A stretch of 64,000 nt of DNA, taken from assembly GCA_017305665.1 (NCBI GenBank), contig JAFKKH010000024.1, forward strand, positions 47,820 through 111,819, given 5' to 3'. How positions within the stretch are numbered: position 1 is the stretch's first letter; the number at the start of each line of letters is the position of its first letter. The notes beneath the pieces are model-generated. The model saw nothing but the letters and a program-made list of their open reading frames with translations, was not told the DNA's origin and did no database searches. The position numbers were made by a program, and so were the translations under genes. Origin of the DNA: Hyphomicrobiales bacterium. Its GTDB lineage: Bacteria > Pseudomonadota > Alphaproteobacteria > Rhizobiales > Xanthobacteraceae. Of this stretch, positions 8,911 to 17,285 are shown one piece after another.

Positions 8911-9007
8911 CTATTCCCTGAAGAGCAACAATCGAAGATGTTTACATGGCTTGTCTCCGGTCAGTCGGCCGCAAGGCGAATGCGGCAGCCTGTAACCTAC
9001 GCGCGCT

Positions 9008-9039
9008 AAAGCCCGGCACGTTTCCGTGACCGGGCTTTT
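9008..9039. terminator. Hairpin downstream of NusG-like gene, roughly bidirectional
   Basis: AAAGCCCGG (9008-9016) pairs with CCGGGCTTT (9030-9038). An inner CACG/CGTG stem closes around TTTC. T-runs are short on both strands (TTTTG on plus, TTTAG on minus). It lies 93 bp past the stop of the NusG-like gene in the direction of transcription. Confidence 0.6.
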
Positions 9040-9131
9040 GTCATGATTACTTTGGGCACATTGACGGCTGGGGAAGAGTGATCTCTTCGATGGCGTCCGT
9101 TCCGGCGTTTCCGCTTTTCAGCAGTTCGGTA

Positions 9132-9779
9132 CTAGGACAGTCCCAAGGCGCGCATCAAGGTCTGATTCCGTCCCTCCGAGTCAAGGTCTAGTAGGTCGTC
9201 GAAGGCGGACCATGCACGGGTTGTTATGATCTCGGCGCGCAGGTCAGCCTCGGTGATCGGCTTCCGCGCAGGCCGCTTGGCAGTTTTGCGCCGGCCCTTC
9301 CAGCGTCGCTTCTTCTTCGACTTGCCGCGCACTGGCTCGGGATCGGGCTCGGGTTCAGCATCCGGCACTTCGATCACGATCGGCCGCTTCTGATTTTCAA
9401 CGCGGCGAACGATGTCGATCTCCGCGTCCGTCAATGAGCCGACGATCGCAATGATGCCCGGCGTGTCAGCGACCCAACGCCAGTGCTGAATGCTCGGCCA
9501 CATGAACACGAAGATGTAGCCGGAGAACAGCGGGACGCGTCGATCGAACTTGCGACCGCGCTTGACGACGGTTTCGTCGACCTCCGGAATGTAAATCCCG
9601 AATCGGTGCTTGACTAACTCGGCCGCCACATCGGCCTGCGCTGATGCGAATACCTCGACCGCGTACCATCTTGGATCCGTGCCTGGGATGATTTCCGCGA
9701 TCTGCGGATCACGCGGTTCGAAGGGCTTCGCCAGCGCCGCCATGACTTCTGGCGAGAACGCGTCCGACAGCGGTTTCAT
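9132..9779 (-). CDS. NusG/RfaH-like transcription antitermination protein
   Basis: The 215-residue protein matches the NusG N-terminal (NGN) layout: 'RWYAVEVFASAQADVAAEL' near residues 37-55, a 'FGIYIPEVDE' strand, then the signature 'PLFSGYIFVF' (83-92), 'WVADTPGIIAIVG' (102-114) and a short post-NGN helix. Instead of an obvious KOW domain it has a Pro/Asp run and a very basic stretch (about 150-173, KSKKKRRWKGRRK), then an acidic helix. NGN domains bind RNA polymerase and suppress pausing. Placed after the early operon and before two hairpins and the late genes, it is a good candidate for a late-gene activator. That role is inferred. Confidence 0.8.
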   Translation of the reverse strand: MKPLSDAFSPEVMAALAKPFEPRDPQIAEIIPGTDPRWYAVEVFASAQADVAAELVKHRFGIYIPEVDETVVKRGRKFDRRVPLFSGYIFVFMWPSIQHWRWVADTPGIIAIVGSLTDAEIDIVRRVENQKRPIVIEVPDAEPEPDPEPVRGKSKKKRRWKGRRKTAKRPARKPITEADLRAEIITTRAWSAFDDLLDLDSEGRNQTLMRALGLS

Positions 9780-10157
9780 TCAAGAGCTCCAACATCTCGA
9801 TTTTCCCTGTCGATTTGCTGGCCGTCAGAACCTGTTCCTATCCGGAACCGGTTGTCGTCTGAGAAACGGTACCAATTCGGAACCGTTTATTTCGCAGGGA
9901 GGATGATCGGGAGCTTGCCCAGAGCTCTCAAATCATCTTCCCGTTCAAGAAAGCATTGGGACACAAGGCTTTCTTAAAACCATTGGGAACTTGGGAAGAA
10001 TGGGAGCTTATTTTCCGTTACGTGATGATGTGCCCGCGCGCACGCGCACATGTGACGTAGTGGAATTAGCTCCCGAACCGCCCACAAGCTCCCAACTCAC
10101 GAAAATTCAGATACTTAAACGCGGGAGGATATGATCCGTTTTGGGAGGATGGGAGGA
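9780..10157. other. Repeat-rich non-coding gap (possible regulatory region or origin)
   Basis: No gene is seen in these 378 bp. They hold GGGAGCTT twice (about 9909 and 10012) and its inverse AGCTCCC twice (about 10068 and 10087). There is an 8-bp inverted repeat AAGAAAGC/GCTTTCTT (9947-9975), and palindromic GTTCC-N5-GGAAC and AAACGGT...AACCGTTT elements around 9834-9893. Leftward transcripts from the replication genes cross it before the NusG-like gene. Confidence 0.5.
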
Positions 10158-10553
10158 TCAAGGTGGACTTCGAACCTGAGGAAGTGATTTTCTAAATCGC
10201 TCGCGAGCATCAAACTGAGCCTTGTCGCGAAGATGCGACGTCAATTCTTCGATGATAATTTCCCGAACGTCATTGGTGTAACGGAACCATTCGCCGTGCC
10301 GCCGAAAGTGGGTGAGACGTCTATGAACAGCCCGCTCGCGCTCGCGATCGCCTTCAATCTCAGCGACTAAACGCAAGATCGTTGGTGAACCCGTCTGTAA
10401 ACAGAACAGACGCTTATAGGTGCTCGTGGCTATTCCGCATTTGATGCTCTGCGTTGTTTCGCAGAAGATAAAATACATCTTCTGTCTCAATCGAAGGGGA
10501 ATGCTTTTGCGGGCAATGGGCTTTCGGCGCCGTTCCACTTCAAATCTCGACAT
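10158..10553 (-). CDS. T5orf172 / GIY-YIG-like domain protein
   Basis: The 131-residue protein is read from the ATG at 10553, which follows GGAGG by 6 bp and lies inside the last codons of the helicase gene. After a basic N-terminus, the segment 'MYFIFCETTQSIKCGIATSTYKRL' (split here: Tyr27, Lys38, Gly40), 'LQTGSP', 'RERAVHRRL' (His77) and 'HGEWFRY' (87-92) follows the order of motifs in the T5 Orf172 branch of the GIY-YIG fold. A DNA-nicking or repair role is plausible but not shown. Confidence 0.72.
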   Translation of the reverse strand: MSRFEVERRRKPIARKSIPLRLRQKMYFIFCETTQSIKCGIATSTYKRLFCLQTGSPTILRLVAEIEGDRERERAVHRRLTHFRRHGEWFRYTNDVREIIIEELTSHLRDKAQFDARERFRKSLPQVRSPP

Positions 10554-12684
10554 CGCCAGCCTCCGTTTGTCCGTTGCCATCGCTCATCTTAATGGGATGG
10601 CCCTGACTGTCGACGAAATCGCCGACGGCCTTGACCAACTTGACATTGGTCCACCACATCACGTTGGACTGAATGCGCTTGTAACCGCGCTCTTCCATCG
10701 CCATCGAGAAGCCGCGGTTCGACCAGGACTTCTCGCCCGACGATTTGCACCAGGCGTCGAAGACCTCATAGAGCACGCTCGACTGGACACGGCCGCCGTC
10801 GCTCGCCTCAAGGCAGAGCGACAGGAAGCGGCCCATCGGATCGGACGCACTGCGATATTCGGCCGTGGCCGAGGCGACGTCTTCCGGCTCCGACAATCCT
10901 TTGTCGCACCATGCGCGAAGCCCATCGAGCAACCGATTGAGGATGCCGCTCGCTTCCGCGCGCAGCTTGTCGGCGAGATGGATGTCGCGCTCTTCCTTCG
11001 GGATGAAGACGTTGAATGGCACGAGCCGTAGCCGACGCCAGATGCCCTCGTCCGATCCGGAGATCGTCGGCCGGTAATTGCCGGAGATCGTCAACTTGAA
11101 CTGCGGATAGAACTTGAAGAAGTCGCGGTTCAGATGCCGCGCCTGGATAGGTTCGCCGCCGGTGACGAGTTTCACCATGGCTTCGGCGAGCCGGGAATTT
11201 TTCTCAGGCTCGGACGTTCGCAGCATCCGCACGCCCGGCAGGATCGCAAGATCCGGCGTGGCCTGTCCGGCGCTGCGCGACTTGCCCTGATCGAGGAAGG
11301 TTTCGATCGGGACAGTCTCGCCATAATCGCCGGCGACATAGGAGACTGCGTCGACCAGCACACTCTTGCCGTTCGATCCCTTGCCGTAGAGGAAGGCGAG
11401 CTTCTGCTCGGAAACGTCGCCGGTGAGCGACAGGCCGAGCCATTCGTGGAGGAATTGCCGCATCTCGGCCGAGGGCTGCACGCGCGCGAGGAACTTGTCG
11501 TATTCCGGGCACGTGGCTCTGGGGTGATATTCGACCGGCGCAAGCTTGGTGATCAGATCGGCCGGATCGTGCGGCTTGAACTGGACATAGTCACCGTCGT
11601 CCCGCCGGCGCACAACCAGCGTGCCATTGCCGACGTTGATCTTCATCTTGTCGGCATCGAGCTTGTCGATCGACACCGCGAAGTAAGGTGCGCCGCGCTT
11701 TGAAAGGGCGCCGAGTTTATTGGCGGCTTCCGACGATCGGCCCCATCGGGCGATCTTGTCGGAATACATCACCCTGGTGCCGTCCTTTTTTTCTTCGACC
11801 AGGAAATCACGGGCGCCGTCTTCGGCATCATCCGCGTCGCGATCGCCGCTTTCGGCGACAGCATCCGCTTCGTCCTGAATCGCGCGCACCGTGTCATGCT
11901 CGGCGATCTTGACCAGGTCGTCGGCGCCATCGCGGCTCCAACGCTTGCCATCCCAGACGAGCCAGCCCAGCGCCACGTTCCAGATCAACCGACGTCGATA
12001 TCGATCGCGGAAGCGTTCGGCATTGCCCAGGTCGGTCAGGGGATAGAACGCAAGGCGCATGTTGAGCGCGTCGCGATCTTCAGGCTCAACCGGCTCTCCC
12101 CCGCTCACCGTTGACGCAGCAGCTTCCGGCCAATCTCCCATTTGGGAGCTTGCGGATTCGACGCCTCTCACGGGGGGCGCGGGGGCGGCCGACGACGACG
12201 GCGGCGACGCAGCCTGGGACGATGGTGGATGATCGTGATCGGAAGGCGAGAGGGTCGTTCGGTCGCCCGCATCTCGCGGGCGCCCATTGATGTGAGGTGC
12301 TCCAAGCGCCGCTGACGCGGCGCGTCGCACCTCTGACAGATCCGCCGGCGTTTTCTTGCCGGCCTTCAGGCCCGCCGCAATCGCGGCCTTGACGCCCTTG
12401 GCGCCGAGATCCCGGATCAGGCCGACGGATGCCGCAACATCCTCGAGGGATGCTTTGGCAAATGGCTCGGCGATCGCGCCGGCGGACACGAGCTGGCCGA
12501 GCTGCTCGGCGATCGCGGACAGCACATTGCCACGATCGTTGCCCTCGGCCGCGCGGATCCGCGCCAGGCCGGCGTTCAGCTGCTCTAACCCGAATTTGCG
12601 CTCGGCCTGGGCGAGAGTTGCAGGATCGACGTCGACAAAGGGCGCAGCGTGGTCGACAAGCTCAAGAACGGCCTCAATCGTCAT
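10540..12684 (-). CDS. Phage P4-type primase/helicase (superfamily 3 helicase)
   Basis: The 714-residue protein should unwind phage DNA at the replication fork. Residues 1-120 are helical and repeat-like. A Ser/Pro/Ala linker spans about 140-205, a D5_N-like region about 215-410, and the SF3 helicase core begins at Walker A 'GKGSNGKSVLVDA' (434-446). Walker B-type 'LRTSEPEK' (about 489-496) and 'FKLTISGNYRP' (motif C, Asn at about 545) follow. The upstream gene encodes a CHC2/TOPRIM primase and overlaps it by 4 bp (ATGA), so the two probably act as a pair. Confidence 0.92.
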   Translation of the reverse strand: MTIEAVLELVDHAAPFVDVDPATLAQAERKFGLEQLNAGLARIRAAEGNDRGNVLSAIAEQLGQLVSAGAIAEPFAKASLEDVAASVGLIRDLGAKGVKAAIAAGLKAGKKTPADLSEVRRAASAALGAPHINGRPRDAGDRTTLSPSDHDHPPSSQAASPPSSSAAPAPPVRGVESASSQMGDWPEAAASTVSGGEPVEPEDRDALNMRLAFYPLTDLGNAERFRDRYRRRLIWNVALGWLVWDGKRWSRDGADDLVKIAEHDTVRAIQDEADAVAESGDRDADDAEDGARDFLVEEKKDGTRVMYSDKIARWGRSSEAANKLGALSKRGAPYFAVSIDKLDADKMKINVGNGTLVVRRRDDGDYVQFKPHDPADLITKLAPVEYHPRATCPEYDKFLARVQPSAEMRQFLHEWLGLSLTGDVSEQKLAFLYGKGSNGKSVLVDAVSYVAGDYGETVPIETFLDQGKSRSAGQATPDLAILPGVRMLRTSEPEKNSRLAEAMVKLVTGGEPIQARHLNRDFFKFYPQFKLTISGNYRPTISGSDEGIWRRLRLVPFNVFIPKEERDIHLADKLRAEASGILNRLLDGLRAWCDKGLSEPEDVASATAEYRSASDPMGRFLSLCLEASDGGRVQSSVLYEVFDAWCKSSGEKSWSNRGFSMAMEERGYKRIQSNVMWWTNVKLVKAVGDFVDSQGHPIKMSDGNGQTEAGDVEI

Positions 12685-13868
12685 GCAGCAGCAGCTTTCA
12701 GCACGTCGTTGAAATCCAGGCCCGCCGGCGCGAACGCAATCCGGACCACGCGCCCTTCCCGCGCATAGCGGCGCGCGGCGCGTTCCATGGCGAATTCGGT
12801 CAGGACCGGTTCGCTGTCGCCGTCACCGAGCAGGATCAGCTCTTCGACCGATTCAGGAATCGACAGGCCCGCATCGTCCGGATCGGGAAAGCGATCTGGT
12901 ACTTTCTGAGGCTGCCCGTTAGGGCGCTTCAAGCTCGGATGATTGACCGTCTTGTTGGCGCGGCCGGCGAGATTGCCGAGATCGCCGGCGGCCCAGAACG
13001 CCATGTCATCCAATGGCCGACCGGCGCGCTGCATTGCGGTCCAGACCGACAGCACGGTCTCGATCCCCTCGCCGATCACCAGGCGCTTCGGGGCATCGTG
13101 CATCTGAATCGCGATATAGGCGCCGGTCTTGGAGCCGCGCATCTTTTTGGAGTTGAGGACTTCGCCGGAGTCCGGATCGAGGATCTGCGCTTTGAGCGGC
13201 TGATCGCTGACGTATTCATTATCGTCGAGCCACGTCAGATGCAGCCCGCCGAACTTGCCGTCCGGCCGGATGAAGGCGCCGATCATCGCTGGTCCTTCGT
13301 GGATCTTGCGCGGCCCGGCCTTGCGGCCCTGATCGTCGACCGTCTCGCCGTGCCAGTAGGGCATCGTCGGCGCGAAGCGCAGGCCTGGACAACGGTCCGG
13401 CAGCTGCAGACCGCGGCCCTCGAGGTAACGGGCTGCGACCGTGTCGTGGATCGGCTGCGTTTGCTTCCATGTCCGGTGCAGCCGCTTGCGTTCGGCCTCG
13501 CGATAGTCGGCCGAGGTTTTCTCGCGTGCGAGGCGTTTGCGCTCGCGCTCCTCGAACAGTTCCTTTGCGCGCGCGGTGTCGATCGCGGCGCGGCCGCCGA
13601 GCCGCTCGATCGCGGCGCGGAAATCGCAGCCCTCGACCTTCTCGACCAGGCGGATGACATCACCACCGTCCGGACAGACGGCGCAAACCCAGCTCGAGTC
13701 CTTCTCGATGACCTCAAACCGCTGCGATGACGCCCGCCCGCCGCAGATCGGACAGGGGCCGACAAGGCGGCCGCCGGCGCGCCTCAACTTGGTGTAACCG
13801 CCGGCGACGTCTGCGATCGGATTCCGGGCTCGGATATCGTCGAGCTCGTCTTCGGTGATGCGCGCCAT
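12681..13868 (-). CDS. CHC2 zinc-finger / TOPRIM DNA primase
   Basis: The 395-residue protein should make RNA primers for phage replication. A zinc-ribbon of CHC2 type is seen at Cys39, Cys42, Cys62 and Cys65 ('GPCPICGG', 'VCAVCPDGGD'). After a basic helical linker comes a TOPRIM-like core with 'KRLVIGEGIETVLS' (Glu267 region) and 'ELILLGDGDSEP' (about 330-342). The start shares bases with the upstream stop (TGATG) and the end overlaps the helicase start by 4 bp. Confidence 0.9.
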   Translation of the reverse strand: MARITEDELDDIRARNPIADVAGGYTKLRRAGGRLVGPCPICGGRASSQRFEVIEKDSSWVCAVCPDGGDVIRLVEKVEGCDFRAAIERLGGRAAIDTARAKELFEERERKRLAREKTSADYREAERKRLHRTWKQTQPIHDTVAARYLEGRGLQLPDRCPGLRFAPTMPYWHGETVDDQGRKAGPRKIHEGPAMIGAFIRPDGKFGGLHLTWLDDNEYVSDQPLKAQILDPDSGEVLNSKKMRGSKTGAYIAIQMHDAPKRLVIGEGIETVLSVWTAMQRAGRPLDDMAFWAAGDLGNLAGRANKTVNHPSLKRPNGQPQKVPDRFPDPDDAGLSIPESVEELILLGDGDSEPVLTEFAMERAARRYAREGRVVRIAFAPAGLDFNDVLKAAAA

Positions 13869-14167
13869 CAGTCGACCACCTCGACCTCGAGATCATCCTC
13901 GGCGTTCGCCGGCGCCGGCGCAACCAATGACTTGGCCATTGCCGCCATGCGTTCCTTCAGCCGGTCGAGCAGGCTCTTGTCGCTATTGATCGCATCGATC
14001 ATGCGGACAATGCCGGCGAAGTCGTCACGACGCTCGACGATCTCCTCTCGCGGTTCCTTGATCATGCCGAGCGTGACGCGGCCGTCCTCGCCGATCTCGA
14101 TCCGTTCGGCCTCGAGCATGGCGGTGCGCTGCATACGGGAGAGGGTTGTTTTGCCGGGCGGTTTCAT
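13868..14167 (-). CDS. Hypothetical early phage protein, 99 residues
   Basis: The protein starts at 14167 (MKPPGKTTLSRMQRTAML) in an ATGA overlap with the upstream gene and ends in TGATG with the primase start. It is helical and charged, with 'EIGEDGRVTLGMI' and an acidic C-terminus (EDDLEVEVVD). I do not recognise a family. Position just before the primase hints at a replication accessory role only. Confidence 0.72.
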   Translation of the reverse strand: MKPPGKTTLSRMQRTAMLEAERIEIGEDGRVTLGMIKEPREEIVERRDDFAGIVRMIDAINSDKSLLDRLKERMAAMAKSLVAPAPANAEDDLEVEVVD

Positions 14168-14379
14168 GGTTTTGTCTCCAGGATGGCAAAGGCAAGGTCT
14201 GCCGCCGAACTCACGTAAGCCGTGCGCGCGTCGATTTCGGTGTCGATAATGTCCGCCATATCCTCCATCACCTTGGCGAGCGCCACCGAGCCGTCCGCAT
14301 TGAACCGGGTTTCCATATCGAGCATCGCCGCGAGTCGAAGCTTCCTGACGATAGGCTGGATCAGCACCTTCCAACTCAT
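14164..14379 (-). CDS. Hypothetical small early phage protein, 71 residues
   Basis: This all-helical small protein (MSWKVLIQPIVRKLRLAAML...) has no recognised motif. It overlaps the next gene by ATGA at its end and the previous gene by 4 bp at its start (14376-14379), so it is clearly part of the coupled early series. Confidence 0.7.
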   Translation of the reverse strand: MSWKVLIQPIVRKLRLAAMLDMETRFNADGSVALAKVMEDMADIIDTEIDARTAYVSSAADLAFAILETKP

Positions 14380-14648
14380 GCCGCCCCGTTCGGTCGCAGG
14401 CCCGCCGCGATCATCCAGTCGTTGATCTTGCCGACTACCTGCCGGCGGGCATCGGCGACGTCGCGCGCGGGCTGCCAGGCGCGAGAGCTCGCGTCCGGCA
14501 GCTCGAGTCGGAAACAGATCGGAAAGCGCGATCGCGGATCGACCGACGGCGAGATCTCGCCGACCTGGACGCGACCCAGCATGATCATCTCGCGGCCGCT
14601 GGTCGTCTGGGCCGATCGAAACTCGACGACGCCTTCGTGGGTTTCCAT
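14376..14648 (-). CDS. Hypothetical small early phage protein, 90 residues
   Basis: The product reads METHEGVVEFRSAQTT... with a beta-rich first half ('REMIMLGRVQVGEISP', 'ICFRLELPD') and a helical end. No family is recognised. It starts 3 bp after the stop of the ParB-like gene and overlaps the next gene by ATGA. Confidence 0.7.
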   Translation of the reverse strand: METHEGVVEFRSAQTTSGREMIMLGRVQVGEISPSVDPRSRFPICFRLELPDASSRAWQPARDVADARRQVVGKINDWMIAAGLRPNGAA

Positions 14649-14651
14649 GGG

Positions 14652-16502
14652 TCAGGCCGCCTTGCGCTTTTTGGCGGCGGCTTTCTTCGCGGCTTTCTTT
14701 GCCGGCGCCTTGGCGGCCTTGCGAGCCGCTGCAGCGCGTTTCAGCGGCTTGAGGGCCTTCTCCGCTTTGGTCAGAGCCGAGCGCATCGCGGACGGCGCTC
14801 CCGGCTTTGCGGCGGCATCTGCGGCCGGCTTCTTATAACCCTCGGAGCCCGGGCCCTTGTAATGCACGGTACGCAATTCCTTGGGCAACCAGCCGGTCTT
14901 GGCGAGATTGTCCAAGGCCCACTTCCAGATGTCGGCTTTCGTTTTCGAGGCGATCTTCCGCGCCTCATCCGGATTGATCGCTTCGCTGATCGCCTTCAGC
15001 ACCAGCGCCTTCGGTGCGTTGGAGAAATAGTCCTTCGGGTCGAACCGCTTCGCCATCGCGGCGTTGAACACGTTCTGATCGAGGGCCTGACGGATGGTCG
15101 GAAGCTTGGTGCGGACGCCGTCCGGCATCGAGAACGGCCGATCGGGAATGATCATGCCGCAGATGGTCTTTGCCATCACGTCGGCGAACGGCGATTCCGC
15201 TAGCAAGGGATCGCCGGCGATGCCATCCCGCGTCGCGGTGATCAGCTGCGCTTCAAGACGGTCCCGCAAGGCATTGGATATCACCTTCGATTCAGGGGCG
15301 GGTTTGCCTTCGGCGGCCGCCTGGTTGGCCGCGACCTTCTTCCGTTCGGTGCGCTCGACGGCGGCAGCAGCCGCCTTTTCCTTCGGCTTGATCTTGCCGT
15401 ATTTGATTTTCAGATCGCCGTTATGGTCGATCTCGACCCAACATCCGCTCTTGGCCCGCATCTCCGGCGTGTAGGACCGATCGATGATCGACTTTTCGAT
15501 CGCCTGCAGCTCGGCGTGAGCTTTTACCTGCTCGTCCGACATGTCCGAAACCATCAGATCCGGATCATCGCCGAGGATCGCGTTGAGCTGGTCGATCCGC
15601 GCCTGTTCATCACCCGTCGGCGCCGGCTCGATCTTGGTCTCACCGTAGTCCCAGTAATTGTTCGGCCGGAGGCTCGCGAACGACCAGCCTTCCTTCTTCA
15701 GCTGCTTGCACGCGTCCTCAAGCTTTTCGTCGGCGAGTTTTTTCAGCAGCTTTTCGTCGGAGACCTTGTGACGCGTACCGAACAGATCCCGGGTGACGAT
15801 CTTGCCCTTCTTGGCCTCATAGGTCTCGATGCCGACGAAGCGGAGGAGATGTCCGACGTTGTTGGGGTCGACCTTCAGTTCGTCTTCGACGTTGTCCGCG
15901 TCGATCGTGCCGTCACCCCAACCCTGCTCTGCGATTTCGGCCCGCAGCTTTTCGAGGACCTTGTCCTGCTGGGCATGATCGGCCGCGAGCGTGAACGCTT
16001 GCGCGGCCTCCTCGTCGATCTCGCCGGCGCGCCAGGCGTTGCGGATGGCGGTCGAGAGCGTGCCCATCGCAAGCCGCTGGCGAATGTGCTTCACGGACAT
16101 GCCGTAATGCTGGGCGATCTCCTCCTCGGACTGACCGCGTTCCTTCAGTTTGGCGAAGGCTTCGTATTGGTCGACCGGGTGCAGCTGCTCGGCGGTGATG
16201 GCGGTCGCCAGCGAATATTCGAAGGCCTTGTCGGAATTAACTTCATGGACGGTGCAGCCGATCTCATGATCGGAGCCCTCGCCATAGATCATCCGGAAGG
16301 CCGCGAGCCGCCGATTGCCGTTTGCGACCGAGTAGAACCCGCCGCCGGCTTCCTTGACGATCAGGTTCTCGATCTGGCCGTTGGCGTTGAGGTTGGCGGC
16401 AAGTGCGGCAATGCCATCGTCGCGGCCGGCGACGCGGGCATTGATGCCCTCGCCGTCTTCGTGACCGAATTTCAGCATCTTCAGCGGGACCTTGATATCC
16501 AT
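14652..16502 (-). CDS. ParB-like protein with Lys/Ala-rich histone H1-like tail
   Basis: The 616-residue protein starts with a ParB/Srx-type N-terminal domain: 'GIAALAANLNANGQIENLIV' near residues 30-49 and the box 'NGNRRLAAFR' (61-70). A ParB-type HTH follows ('EEEIAQHYGMSVKHIRQRL', about 126-144). A long middle region of unknown fold comes next, and the last 40 residues are Lys/Ala/Pro repeats (KAPAKKAAKKAAAKKRKAA) like histone H1 or Hc1 tails. No ParA gene is nearby. ParB-fold proteins in phages may act as clamps, CTPases or nucleases; which applies is unknown. A parS-like 16-mer lies at 24,415. Confidence 0.85.
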   Translation of the reverse strand: MDIKVPLKMLKFGHEDGEGINARVAGRDDGIAALAANLNANGQIENLIVKEAGGGFYSVANGNRRLAAFRMIYGEGSDHEIGCTVHEVNSDKAFEYSLATAITAEQLHPVDQYEAFAKLKERGQSEEEIAQHYGMSVKHIRQRLAMGTLSTAIRNAWRAGEIDEEAAQAFTLAADHAQQDKVLEKLRAEIAEQGWGDGTIDADNVEDELKVDPNNVGHLLRFVGIETYEAKKGKIVTRDLFGTRHKVSDEKLLKKLADEKLEDACKQLKKEGWSFASLRPNNYWDYGETKIEPAPTGDEQARIDQLNAILGDDPDLMVSDMSDEQVKAHAELQAIEKSIIDRSYTPEMRAKSGCWVEIDHNGDLKIKYGKIKPKEKAAAAAVERTERKKVAANQAAAEGKPAPESKVISNALRDRLEAQLITATRDGIAGDPLLAESPFADVMAKTICGMIIPDRPFSMPDGVRTKLPTIRQALDQNVFNAAMAKRFDPKDYFSNAPKALVLKAISEAINPDEARKIASKTKADIWKWALDNLAKTGWLPKELRTVHYKGPGSEGYKKPAADAAAKPGAPSAMRSALTKAEKALKPLKRAAAARKAAKAPAKKAAKKAAAKKRKAA

Positions 16503-16521
16503 GGCGGCGGATTCCCTTCTC

Positions 16522-16680
16522 TCAGGTGTGGGGTGAATGTTTACGGACGAGGTCGGCGGTCTCCCGGTTGCGCTTGCGGAGAATGTCCCGGGTGCCGTCA
16601 GGCCCGTTCGAACCGAGCGGGATCAGCGCTTCCAGGATGGCGATCTGGTTGAGCAGGATCTGGCGTTCGATCTCGGTCAT
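16522..16680 (-). CDS. Small early phage protein, 52 residues
   Basis: A short frame MTEIERQILLNQIAILEALI... ends at 16522. Its ATG at 16680 shares a base with the stop of the J-domain gene (TGATG), which argues that it is translated by coupling. The product is a leucine/isoleucine-rich helix followed by a basic tail. No function is known. Confidence 0.72.
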   Translation of the reverse strand: MTEIERQILLNQIAILEALIPLGSNGPDGTRDILRKRNRETADLVRKHSPHT

Positions 16681-17285
16681 CAGCCGATCTCCCGGAGTGC
16701 CGTATCCCGCGCATTGTTCAGTTCGGCCATGGCGTCAGTGCTGCCGCCCGGTCGGTCTGGATGCCGTTCGCGCGAGAGCGCTTTGTAAGCTGTCTCGACG
16801 TGGCTCCGCGTCACCGTGGCGACGTTGGTCAGATCGAGGATGTCGCGCCAGCCTTTGCCCTTTGGCGCTGGGAGCGCCTGGAAGCCGGTGAAGGTCGCGC
16901 GCACGAGAGCAAGTGTCCCATGCCGCAATTCGACCCGCCGTGCTTCGATGATGTGATGGATCGCCTGCAGGTTCGCGGCCGGCGTGTCATAGCGATCGAC
17001 CGGGATGCAGACCTGCATTCCGTCCCAGGAGAACCAGACCGCGACGCCGGGATCGGCCGGACGATTCCCGGTGTTCACCGTCAGCGGATTAAAATCGATA
17101 TTCGAGGACAGGACCGGGTCCTGAATCTTTCTGCCGCTGTCGCGCGCGAACCCCTCGAGGCTGCTCCGCACGTTGCGGACCGCCTTTTCGAAGTCGGTCC
17201 GGAAATTGCCGCCGGCGCGGCTGCCCTTCCAACGAGGAAAGCCCTGCGGCCAGTGCAAAGGATACGCGCGGACGCTTTCGATCAT
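16680..17285 (-). CDS. J-domain protein (DnaJ-like) of phage
   Basis: The 201-residue protein has a C-terminal J domain: 'HVETAYKALSRERHPDRPGGS' (split; His-Pro-Asp at 175-177) followed by 'AELNNARDTAL', the usual helix II-HPD-helix III order. The first 130 residues are a separate domain with 'VAVWFSWDGMQVCIPVDRYD' and a helix, seen in related phage proteins but without known function. J domains stimulate host DnaK (Hsp70), so it may redirect the host chaperone to a phage complex. The start at 17285 is in a 4-bp overlap. Confidence 0.85.
   Translation of the reverse strand: MIESVRAYPLHWPQGFPRWKGSRAGGNFRTDFEKAVRNVRSSLEGFARDSGRKIQDPVLSSNIDFNPLTVNTGNRPADPGVAVWFSWDGMQVCIPVDRYDTPAANLQAIHHIIEARRVELRHGTLALVRATFTGFQALPAPKGKGWRDILDLTNVATVTRSHVETAYKALSRERHPDRPGGSTDAMAELNNARDTALREIG

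Larger units (their letters stand above)
8689..9131. other. 443-bp non-coding gap between early and late modules
   Basis: No convincing gene was found here on either strand. The gap holds two strong hairpins (8883-8910 and 9008-9038) and separates the NusG-like gene from the HNH/terminase operon. It is the natural place for a late promoter or an antitermination site. I could not identify a clear -10/-35 pair or an ops-like element. Confidence 0.6.
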
